DNA from: Duganella sacchari
GTDB taxonomy: Bacteria; Pseudomonadota; Gammaproteobacteria; Burkholderiales; Burkholderiaceae_D
Reading direction: 5' to 3'
DNA length: 64,000 nucleotides
Assembly: GCF_900143065.1 (NCBI RefSeq)
Contig: NZ_FRCX01000003.1
Location: forward strand, 62,001 to 126,000
Below, one piece after another: positions 1 to 6,590 of the stretch (positions within the stretch are counted from its first letter, which is position 1; each line of letters begins with the position of its first letter). Below the pieces are notes generated by a model. It was not told where the DNA came from. It did not search any database and saw only the letters and a list, made by a program, of their open reading frames with translations. The position numbers were made by a program, and so were the translations under genes.

Positions 1-525
1 CTGTACCTGCGGCATATAGCACAGCCACACGATGACAACGGTCCCTAGCACTTGCGCAAACAGCGAGGTATAGCGTGGCCCGATCAGCCGCGCGAGCTGG
101 ATCACGGACATCATCCCCAGGCTTGCAGCAATCATGGCCATGGCCACCAGCCCGGGATACAACGCCAATAACCGTGGCCGGTCAGTGAGTATGCCTACAT
201 GGACGACAGGGGTGACCAGGAACAGCGCCAACAGCAACGTTCCCAGCACCACACCGCCCAGGCGCGCGCGCAGGATGGTACTGCCCGGCACGGGAGAACA
301 CAGCAGCAGATCGAGGTCGCTGCGGCTGTACATCACATGGACGCAGCGTATCATCGCGGCCGACAGCATCAGGATGAACAGCACGGCAACGACTGTGCCG
401 TCGAGATGGCGTTGGCTGATACTTTCCGTTGGCCGCCAGAAGGGCAAGGTGGGCAGGACGTTCCACGCGGCCAGGTGCAGCACCGCATAGACCGTGACCA
501 TCCACCCCAGTACCGTCACAGGCAT
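1..525 (-). CDS. Integral membrane protein, probable ABC-2-type exporter permease (partial)
   Basis: The reading frame is open from an ATG at 525 to the left edge, so only the first 175 residues are present and the C-terminus is missing. At least five hydrophobic segments can be read. Between the second and third is a polar stretch with the motif SRSDLDLLLCSPVP, which resembles the cytoplasmic segment of ABC-2-type exporter permeases. An AGAGGA ribosome-binding site lies about nine bases before the ATG, and an in-frame TGA upstream limits the start. That it is a membrane protein is read directly; the ABC assignment is inferred, and the partner ATPase would lie outside the window. Confidence 0.7.
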   Translation of the reverse strand, partial: MPVTVLGWMVTVYAVLHLAAWNVLPTLPFWRPTESISQRHLDGTVVAVLFILMLSAAMIRCVHVMYSRSDLDLLLCSPVPGSTILRARLGGVVLGTLLLALFLVTPVVHVGILTDRPRLLALYPGLVAMAMIAASLGMMSVIQLARLIGPRYTSLFAQVLGTVVIVWLCYMPQVQ

Positions 526-640
526 GGCGCGCTGGTTTCCTCTTGTAGGCACATGTACTTCAATGCCTTTAAACGATCACACCATGACCTTAACCGTCGC
601 TGCTCCGGTTGCTCAGCAACTCTTTTTGCTGACATCTTTT

Positions 641-690
641 TTCGACTATTTTTCCTCATTTTCGACTATTTTTCCTTTTTTTCGACTTTA
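641..690. repeat. Three tandem 20-bp repeats
   Basis: TTCGACT recurs at 641, 661 and 681 with an exact 20-base period. The first two copies share TTCGACTATTTTTCC in full and the third is diverged after TTCGACT. The T-rich faces are in phase over about two helical turns, so the array could be an intrinsic bend or a binding array. No function is known. Confidence 0.75.
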
Positions 691-744
691 TTTGTACGAA
701 ACAATCAAGGGTCGAGCGCCCAGCCACATCAAAATTACATAAAA

Positions 745-758
745 AATAGCTTGCTATT
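745..758. promoter_or_regulatory. Palindromic operator-like site 1 upstream of ohr
   Basis: AATAGC-TT-GCTATT has perfect six-base arms around a two-base centre and overlaps the predicted -35 element. Related copies follow at 818-831 and 845-858. OhrR-type MarR repressors are the known regulators of ohr genes, so an OhrR operator is the natural inference. Confidence 0.5.
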
Positions 759-779
759 AGATCGCTCGCTATGTATAGT
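751..779 (+). promoter_or_regulatory. Probable sigma-70 promoter of ohr
   Basis: TTGCTA (751-756) and TATAGT (774-779) are separated by 17 bases and point toward ohr. The -35 hexamer lies inside the first TAGC palindrome, which is the geometry expected for repression by a bound MarR-type regulator. Confidence 0.55.
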
Positions 780-817
780 GGGTACATGGGCGCTGCGAAC
801 AGCGTCAGTTGTAGTAG

Positions 818-831
818 ATTAGCAAGCTGTT
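818..831. promoter_or_regulatory. Operator-like site 2 upstream of ohr
   Basis: ATTAGC-AA-GCTGTT is an imperfect version of the same palindrome, downstream of the predicted -10 element. Confidence 0.4.
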
Positions 832-844
832 ATACCCGAAGGTA

Positions 845-858
845 GATAGCAAGCGATT
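845..858. promoter_or_regulatory. Operator-like site 3 upstream of ohr
   Basis: GATAGC-AA-GCGATT has inner arms TAGC/GCGA and is the third copy, about 47 bases before the ohr start codon. Confidence 0.4.
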
Positions 859-905
859 AAATTGGCAACTAACTTAATGCGTTTCACTCACTGAAAGGAA
901 CTACC

Positions 906-1331
906 ATGTCGATCGAAAAAGTACTGTACACCGCACACGCTAAAACCACCGGCGGCCGCGAAGGCCAATCCGCTTCGACGGACGGCAAACTGAGCGTCAA
1001 GCTGAGCACTCCGAAAGAACTGGGCGGCGCTGGCGGCGATGGCACCAATCCAGAACAGCTGTTTGCCTCGGGCTACGCAGCCTGCTTCATCGGCGCCATG
1101 AAATTCGTTGGCGGCCGCGACAAGATCGCCGTACCAGCGGACCTGTCGGTGGAAACCTCGGTCGGCATCGGCCCTATCCCGACCGGCTTCGGCATCCAGG
1201 TTGAGCACAAAATCTCGCTGCCAGGCCTGGACCGCGAAACCGCACAAAAACTGGTCGACGCAGCGCACATCGTCTGCCCATACTCGAACGCCACCCGTGG
1301 CAACATCGACGTTACCCTGACCATCGTCTAA
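906..1331 (+). CDS. ohr: Organic hydroperoxide resistance protein, Ohr family
   Basis: This 141-residue cytosolic thiol peroxidase of the OsmC/Ohr superfamily reduces organic and fatty-acid hydroperoxides with lipoylated proteins or dithiols as reductant. All signature residues are visible: Arg18, Glu50, the peroxidatic Cys60 in [11 protein letters not shown] and the resolving Cys124 in [13 protein letters not shown]. The length is typical of Ohr. The start follows a good AAAGGA ribosome-binding site. Three palindromes upstream suggest peroxide-responsive repression, but no ohrR gene lies beside it in this window. A short 62-base gap separates it from elaA downstream. Confidence 0.95.
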   Translation: MSIEKVLYTAHAKTTGGREGQSASTDGKLSVKLSTPKELGGAGGDGTNPEQLFASGYAACFIGAMKFVGGRDKIAVPADLSVETSVGIGPIPTGFGIQVEHKISLPGLDRETAQKLVDAAHIVCPYSNATRGNIDVTLTIV

Positions 1332-1393
1332 GCAGGTACCCGAGTCAGCCTTCTCACATACAATCATTGCTTTGATCCCTGACGAGAGAAGCA

Positions 1394-1846
1394 ATGATTG
1401 AGTGGCATTGGCTGGCTTTTGACGATATCCCCCGCAGCGACTGGTACGAAGTGCTGTACCAGCGCCAGCAAGTTTTCATCCTCGAACAAACCTGTCTGTA
1501 TCCCGACATCGACGGCGTTGATCCGCTCTGCCATCACCTGATGGGCTGGCGCGAGATCGACGGCAAGCGCACGCTGCTGGCTTACCTGCGCTGCGTGCCC
1601 CCTGGCGTGAAGTACACCGAGATGTCGCTGGGCCGCGTGCTGACCACGCAGGCCGGCCGTGGCACCGGTGTCGGCCGCGAGCTGCTGGCGAAGGCCATCC
1701 CGCTGGCTGAGAAACTGCATCCGGGCCATGCCTTCCGCATCGGCGCGCAAGCGCATCTGGAAAAATTCTACGGTAGCTATGGCTTCAAGACCGTGACGGC
1801 GCCGTATGACGAAGACGGCATCATGCACGTTGATATGGTGCGTTAA
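1394..1846 (+). CDS. elaA: ElaA-family GNAT N-acetyltransferase
   Basis: The 150-residue protein has the ElaA layout: the N-terminal YEVLYQRQQVFILEQ segment, then an acetyl-CoA loop with Q-x-G-R-G-x-G-V-G (QAGRGTGVG) around residue 95, and the C-terminal LEKFYGSYGFK motif typical of GNAT folds. The substrate of ElaA is not established. A GAGAGAAG ribosome-binding site precedes the ATG. The gene converges with the histidine kinase gene, whose stop codon region overlaps its end by four bases. Confidence 0.9.
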   Translation: MIEWHWLAFDDIPRSDWYEVLYQRQQVFILEQTCLYPDIDGVDPLCHHLMGWREIDGKRTLLAYLRCVPPGVKYTEMSLGRVLTTQAGRGTGVGRELLAKAIPLAEKLHPGHAFRIGAQAHLEKFYGSYGFKTVTAPYDEDGIMHVDMVR

Positions 1847-3075
1847 AAAGTCAGGATGAAACGCGCACCGGCGCCGACCGGGCGCGCATAACGCACGGTG
1901 CCGCCGTTGCCGTGCACCAGATGGCGTACCATCGCCAGGCCGATGCCCCTGCCCTGTTTCTTCGTCGAGAAGAATGGGGTGAAGATGTGCGCCGCCAGCG
2001 CTTCCGGCACGCCCGGACCATTGTCGGCCACTTCGATGCGCAGCCTTCCACCACGACTCAAACGGGCGCTGACCTGGGCCTGTGCATTCACGCCCGCTGC
2101 TTCCGCGGCATTCTTGAGCAGATTAATCAGGGCCTGTTCCAGCTGGCCAGGATCTATCATCACCTCCAGCGACGCCGGCTCCACCGAGAAAGCCAGCCTG
2201 CCGCCCTGCGCCTGCCATTGCGGCTGCAGCAGCGCTTCCAGACGTTCAAACAGCGCCCGCAGCGGAATACGTTGTGGCTGCGCCTGCGGCACCGTGGACA
2301 GGCTGCGGTAACTGCCAACGAAATCCACCAGGCTGGCAGCACGCCGCGCGATGGCGTCCAGCGCGGTGTCCAGATCGGCATGGATGTCAGCGGCGAGGCT
2401 GTCCCGCACTTCATCGAGCAGGCCGCAGGCGGTGCGCGACAGCGACGCCACCGGCGTCAGCGAATTCATGATTTCATGCGTCAGCACCTGCACCAGTTCG
2501 CGCCAGGCGTTCAGGGCTTCGGCTTCCAGCTGGCTTTCCACCGGCATCAAGGCAGCGAGGCGATGGGCGCCGCCCTGCAAGGTCAGCGCGGCGACGGCGA
2601 CCAGTGCGCGTTCGGCGCCACGTTCGGTGTCGAAGCTGACCAGCTGGCGATGGCCCGCCGGCTGCGCCGCCAGTAGCTGCTGCAGCGCTTGCGGCGTGCT
2701 CGCGCGGCCGGGCGCCAGCACGCGGCGCGCGCTGGCGTTGAGCGGCGCGACCGCACCAGCGCCGCTGGCGTTCTCAATCCGGAATAAGGCGATGGGCGCG
2801 TGTTCCAGCCGCGCTTCCAGTGTCAGGACGGTGTCGGCCAGCCCGCGCGGTGTTTCAACCACGGCTGCGGCGTCGTTTTCCATGCGCGGCATGCGTGGCG
2901 CAAGGCGGCGCAGGCATTGCCATACCAGGCTGGCGGGAACGATGGCCAGCAGGCCACACAGCACGATGCGGCGCGGTTCCAGCGCGGCGGACAGCAGGTC
3001 CGCCGTGGCAGTCAACGCCATCAAGCCAGCCACACCGGCCGCCACGCCCCACTTGAGCGCCGCTTCAGATGCCAT
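1843..3075 (-). CDS. NtrY/NtrB-like sensor histidine kinase
   Basis: This 410-residue kinase has two hydrophobic segments in the first 60 residues with almost nothing between them, so it probably senses within or near the membrane. A PAS-like linker is followed by the dimerisation/phosphoacceptor helix with HEIMNSLTPV, and by a HATPase domain with NLLKNAAEAAG (N box), VADNGPGVP (G1), FFSTKKQGRGIGL (F/G2) boxes. The start chosen at 3075 (MASEAALK) overlaps the end of the response-regulator gene by 11 bases, indicating translational coupling. A longer frame to 3171 would lie entirely inside the regulator gene and was rejected. It should phosphorylate the adjacent NtrC-type regulator. Confidence 0.9.
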   Translation of the reverse strand: MASEAALKWGVAAGVAGLMALTATADLLSAALEPRRIVLCGLLAIVPASLVWQCLRRLAPRMPRMENDAAAVVETPRGLADTVLTLEARLEHAPIALFRIENASGAGAVAPLNASARRVLAPGRASTPQALQQLLAAQPAGHRQLVSFDTERGAERALVAVAALTLQGGAHRLAALMPVESQLEAEALNAWRELVQVLTHEIMNSLTPVASLSRTACGLLDEVRDSLAADIHADLDTALDAIARRAASLVDFVGSYRSLSTVPQAQPQRIPLRALFERLEALLQPQWQAQGGRLAFSVEPASLEVMIDPGQLEQALINLLKNAAEAAGVNAQAQVSARLSRGGRLRIEVADNGPGVPEALAAHIFTPFFSTKKQGRGIGLAMVRHLVHGNGGTVRYARPVGAGARFILTF

Positions 3076-4423
3076 GCTTGCCCAGCTTGCGGTACAGGGC
3101 TGCACGGCTGATCCCCAGCGTCTTGGCCGCGTGGCTGATGTTGCCGTTGAACTGGGCCAGCGTAGCAGCAATCGCCGTCCGCTCGATGGCGTCCAGCGTC
3201 ATGTCGCCGCCTGCCGTGGCAGCCGTGGCCACCACCACTGGCTCCGCAGCGGACGCAGACACCGGCACGGCGGCGGCGAGACCAAAATCCGCCATGCTGT
3301 ATTCGCCGTGCTGCCCCAGGATCACGGCGCGTTCGCAGGCGTGCCGTAAGGCCCGCACATTGCCCGGCCAATCGTGCCGCACCAGCATATCCATCGCTGC
3401 TGCGGAGATGTTGCGCGCCGGCCGGTCATACTGCTGCTGGTACAAGGTCAGATAGTGCCGCAACAGCAGCGGCACGTCCTCACGCCGCTCGCGCAACGGT
3501 GGCACGCGCAGCACAATCGTATTCAGGCGGAACAGCAAGTCCGCGCGGAATACCGATGGATCAAACAGGCGCGCCTCGTCCAGATTGGTGGCGCTGATGA
3601 TGCGCACATCGACGGCCTCCGGCTTGTCGGCGCCAATCGGCGTCACCTCACGCCGCTCCAGCGCCGTCAGCAGCTTGGCCTGCGCCGCCAATGGCATATT
3701 GCCTATCTCGTCCAGGAACAGCGATCCGCCACGCGCCGCCTGAAAGCGCCCCGCCCTGTCGGCCTTCGCATCCGTGAACGATCCTTTGCGATGGCCGAAC
3801 AGCTCACTTTCAAAGGTGGACTCGGGCAGCGCCCCCATATCCACCGCCAGCAGCGTGCCGACGGCGCGACGCGATGCGGCATGAATCGCGCGCGCCACCA
3901 GTTCCTTGCCGACGCCATTCTCACCCAGCACCATCACATTGGCTTCGGTTGGCGCCACGCTGGCAATCAAGGCCTTCAACTCGCGCATGGCGCGCGACTC
4001 GCCCATGAGCTCCGGTGCTCCGACCGCACCGCCACGCACGGCATCGCGGCGGGCCAGCGCCTGGTCCACGGCCGCGATCAGGCGGGTGTTATCCCAGGGC
4101 TTGGTGATGAAATCGCCAGCGCCACGCTTGAGCGCTTCCACCGCCAGCGGCACATCGGCATACGCGGTCATGGCAATCACCGCAGGCGGGCGGACCTGGG
4201 AGCGCAACAGGTCCAGCAAGGCCAGGCCTTCCGCACCGTTGATGCGGCCCGGCGTGAAGTTCAGATCCAGCAGCACCACATCCGGCACGCCGCGTGCCAG
4301 CAGCGCAGGCACGCCAGCCGGATCGCACAGCGTCGCTACCTGCGTGTAGCGGCGCCGCAGCAGCAATTGCGCGGCAGTCGCCACATCGGCATCATCATCA
4401 AGGATCAGGACATAAGAGGACAT
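3065..4423 (-). CDS. Sigma-54-dependent response regulator, NtrC family
   Basis: The 452-residue protein has a receiver domain (acidic pocket at residues 9-11, phosphoacceptor Asp53, Lys108), an AAA+ domain with Walker A GENGVGK at 167-173 and Walker B LFLDEI, and a Fis-type HTH at the C-terminus (NISHAAKTLGISRAALYRKL). The sigma-54-contacting loop reads GSFTDA at 214-219 instead of the usual GAFTGA. It is the first gene of a two-gene operon with the kinase. The divergent exporter operon carries a consensus sigma-54 promoter, so exporter control by this regulator is the simplest reading. Confidence 0.93.
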   Translation of the reverse strand: MSSYVLILDDDADVATAAQLLLRRRYTQVATLCDPAGVPALLARGVPDVVLLDLNFTPGRINGAEGLALLDLLRSQVRPPAVIAMTAYADVPLAVEALKRGAGDFITKPWDNTRLIAAVDQALARRDAVRGGAVGAPELMGESRAMRELKALIASVAPTEANVMVLGENGVGKELVARAIHAASRRAVGTLLAVDMGALPESTFESELFGHRKGSFTDAKADRAGRFQAARGGSLFLDEIGNMPLAAQAKLLTALERREVTPIGADKPEAVDVRIISATNLDEARLFDPSVFRADLLFRLNTIVLRVPPLRERREDVPLLLRHYLTLYQQQYDRPARNISAAAMDMLVRHDWPGNVRALRHACERAVILGQHGEYSMADFGLAAAVPVSASAAEPVVVATAATAGGDMTLDAIERTAIAATLAQFNGNISHAAKTLGISRAALYRKLGKHGI

Positions 4424-4473
4424 GCGGCCATTCTAGCAGCCGTGAGAACGCTGTAAACCGCCCTTTTGGACGT

Positions 4474-4491
4474 CTGTTCACTTGCGAACAG
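4474..4491. promoter_or_regulatory. Candidate upstream activator site 1 (inverted repeat)
   Basis: CTGTTC-ACTTGC-GAACAG has perfect six-base arms around a six-base spacer. It lies about 98 bases before the predicted sigma-54 start site and 51 bases before the regulator gene, as expected for an enhancer bound by a Fis-type HTH dimer. Confidence 0.55.
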
Positions 4492-4497
4492 CACGCA

Positions 4498-4515
4498 CTG
4501 TCCGGAAATGAACAC
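4498..4515. promoter_or_regulatory. Candidate upstream activator site 2 (imperfect)
   Basis: CTGTCC-GGAAAT-GAACAC is a degraded copy of site 1 with the same six-base spacer, offset by 24 bases (about two helical turns). This would suit cooperative binding by an NtrC-type hexamer. Confidence 0.4.
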
Positions 4516-4554
4516 CTGCTAGCCAACGTGGCCATAAACCCGCGTTTTCCGGGG

Positions 4555-4570
4555 TGGCACGGCGTTTGCA
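4555..4570 (+). promoter_or_regulatory. Sigma-54 (-24/-12) promoter of the exporter operon
   Basis: TGGCACG-GCGT-TTGCA matches the sigma-54 consensus TGGCACG-N4-TTGCW at every position. The GG lies at 4556-4557 and the GC at 4568-4569, so transcription should begin near 4581, ahead of the adaptor gene start at 4633. Confidence 0.85.
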
Positions 4571-4632
4571 GTAAGCCCTGCATGCACATCAAAAAAAATT
4601 TCATCGACTTGCCGCCGCACAGTGGTTCGACC

Positions 4633-5877
4633 ATGGATACCGTGGTGCCACGCCGTCGCGGCAGGCGTGCCGCCATCGTGGCTGCGGTGATCGCGGCACT
4701 ACTGTGCGCAGCTGCCGCACTGTGGTACTGGACGCCGCACGGTCTGCAAATCGACGGCGCCGATCTGCGCATCGGCCAGGCCGCGCGTGGTGTGTTCCTC
4801 GATGAAGTGATCGTGCGCGCCAATGCCGAACCACTCAACTCGGTGATATTGGACGCGGTGGAATCCGGCCGCGTGGAAGAGGTCCTGGCCACCGATGGCG
4901 CGCTGGTGAAACAAGGCCAGCTGCTGTTCCGCATCTCCAACCCCCAGCGCAACCTGGAACTGCTGGCGCGCCAGTCGGAGCATGCGGTCAGCATTTTCAA
5001 CCTGTCCAACCTGCGCGTATCGCAGCAGGCCAGCGCCAGCGATCACCAGCGGCGCCTGGACGACCTGCAGTTTGCGCTCGACCAGGCCAGCAAGCAGCAT
5101 GCGCGCAATGCGCGGCTGGCGGTGCAGGGTTTTATCTCCAGTGTGGCGCTGGAGGAGTCGGCAGACCGTCTCGCGCAGCAGCAGCGCGCGCTCCGCCAGG
5201 AGCAGCAATCGTCTGCTGCCGAATCCAGCGTACGCGACGCCGCCGAACAACAACTGGAAAGCGCCATACAGGGCCTGAGCTCCGGCCTCAAACTGGTTTC
5301 CGCCACCGTCGATGCACTGGCGGTGCGCGCGCCGGTGGCGGGTCGCCTGACCAATTTCCGGCTGCAGGTGGGCGAGTCCATCGCCACCGGCAAAAACATC
5401 GGCCGTATCGACGATCCCGAACGCTTCAAGCTGTCCGCCAATGTGGACGAGTATTACCTGAACCGCATGGCCGTCGGCCGCCACGCCAGCGTGCAGCAGG
5501 ATGGCCGCAGTTACGCCGCCGATATCCGCACCATCTACCCGCAGATCAAGGACGGCCGCTTCACCGTTGAACTGGTGTTCACGCGCGGCCAGCCGCCCGT
5601 ACTCAATCCCGGCCAGAGCCTGGATGCGCGCATCACGCTGGGCGAACCTGCGCCGGCGCTGCTGCTGCCGAATGGGGCTTTCATCAGCGACAGCGGCGGC
5701 GCCTGGGTGTATGTGCTGGATGCAGCGGGCCGTCACGCCGAACGCCGCGCCATTCGCGCCGGCCGCCGCAATAACCGCCATGTCGAAATACTGGCGGGCC
5801 TGAACGCTGGCGACAAGGTCATCCTGTCCAGCTATGCGGCCTACGGAAATTCACCACGGTTGCACATTACGCAGTAA
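4633..5877 (+). CDS. Periplasmic adaptor (membrane fusion) subunit of an ABC exporter
   Basis: This 414-residue HlyD/MacA-type adaptor has an N-terminal membrane anchor (AAIVAAVIAALLCAAAALWYW), a split lipoyl domain (SVILDAVESGRVEEV ... VRAPVAGRLTNFRLQVGE), a helical hairpin between its halves and a beta-barrel C-terminal half. It should link the FtsX-like permease to the periplasm. The ATG at 4633 was chosen because the sigma-54 transcript begins near 4581; the frame is open further upstream and an ATG at 4582 would be nearly leaderless. No strong ribosome-binding site is visible for either. The ATPase gene follows after 26 bases. Confidence 0.88.
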   Translation: MDTVVPRRRGRRAAIVAAVIAALLCAAAALWYWTPHGLQIDGADLRIGQAARGVFLDEVIVRANAEPLNSVILDAVESGRVEEVLATDGALVKQGQLLFRISNPQRNLELLARQSEHAVSIFNLSNLRVSQQASASDHQRRLDDLQFALDQASKQHARNARLAVQGFISSVALEESADRLAQQQRALRQEQQSSAAESSVRDAAEQQLESAIQGLSSGLKLVSATVDALAVRAPVAGRLTNFRLQVGESIATGKNIGRIDDPERFKLSANVDEYYLNRMAVGRHASVQQDGRSYAADIRTIYPQIKDGRFTVELVFTRGQPPVLNPGQSLDARITLGEPAPALLLPNGAFISDSGGAWVYVLDAAGRHAERRAIRAGRRNNRHVEILAGLNAGDKVILSSYAAYGNSPRLHITQ

Positions 5878-5903
5878 CCTCTCACTACATCACCATAGGG
5901 CAC

Positions 5904-6590
5904 ATGCACATGCTTAAACTCGTCGGCGTCAGCAAAATCCATCAAGCGGGAGAAATCCAGACCACAGCGCTGGACCGTGTCGATCTGGAGATCGAGGCCG
6001 GCGAATATGTCGCCATCACCGGTCCTTCCGGCTGCGGCAAATCGACCATGCTGGGCATCCTCGGTTTGCTGGACGTTCCGACGCACGGCGAGTACTGGTT
6101 CGAAGGCCAGAACGTGGCGGGATGGAGCGAGGCGCAACTCAACAAGCTGCGGCGCGGCCGCATCGGCTTCATCTTCCAGAGCTTTAACCTGATCGAAGAA
6201 CTGACCGTTTTTGAAAACGTCGAACTGGCACTGGAGTACAATGGTACGCCTGCGCGTGAACGCCGCGAGCGCGTGACGGCCATGCTGAACAAGCTGGGCG
6301 TGGGCCATCGCGCCGGCCACCGGCCGTCGCAACTGTCCGGCGGCCAGCAGCAGCGCGTGGCGATCGCACGCGCACTGGTGTCGGGTCCCGCCGTGCTGCT
6401 GGCCGACGAACCTACCGGTAACCTGGACAGCGCCCATGGCGATGAAGTCATGCGTCTGCTGCGCGACATCAACGGCGAGGGTACGACTGTCGTCATGGTC
6501 ACCCACTCCCCCGACCATGCAGCACAGGCATCGCGCACCCTGAACCTGCTGGACGGCCGCGTGATGGTCGATGCGCTGCAAGCAGCATGA
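5904..6590 (+). CDS. ABC transporter ATP-binding protein, MacB/LolD type
   Basis: The 228-residue ATPase has Walker A GPSGCGKST, the LSGGQQQR signature, Walker B VLLADEPTGNLDS and an H-loop VTHS. This layout is typical of the MacB/LolD/FtsE group that drives mechanotransmission exporters. It overlaps the permease gene by four bases (ATGA), so the two are probably translated together. A second ATG six bases into the gene is an alternative start. Confidence 0.93.
   Translation: MHMLKLVGVSKIHQAGEIQTTALDRVDLEIEAGEYVAITGPSGCGKSTMLGILGLLDVPTHGEYWFEGQNVAGWSEAQLNKLRRGRIGFIFQSFNLIEELTVFENVELALEYNGTPARERRERVTAMLNKLGVGHRAGHRPSQLSGGQQQRVAIARALVSGPAVLLADEPTGNLDSAHGDEVMRLLRDINGEGTTVVMVTHSPDHAAQASRTLNLLDGRVMVDALQAA

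Larger units (their letters stand above)
526..905. other. 380-bp AT-rich divergent intergenic region
   Basis: This non-coding stretch separates the leftward membrane protein from ohr. It holds three 20-bp-spaced copies of a TTCGACT-plus-T-rich unit (641-690), a sigma-70-like promoter and three related palindromes. No credible reading frame was found. The forward frame that crosses it has no ribosome-binding site and low-complexity composition. Confidence 0.7.

Noticed and set aside
199-822. 207-codon plus-strand frame across the left intergenic region
   Set aside because: It runs antisense to the membrane-protein gene, then through T-rich repeats and the ohr promoter. It has no ribosome-binding site and its composition is not protein-like.
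3374-4456. 360-codon plus-strand frame
   Set aside because: It is antisense to the response-regulator gene and is a product of the GC-rich codon bias (His/Gln/Arg-rich sequence without domains).
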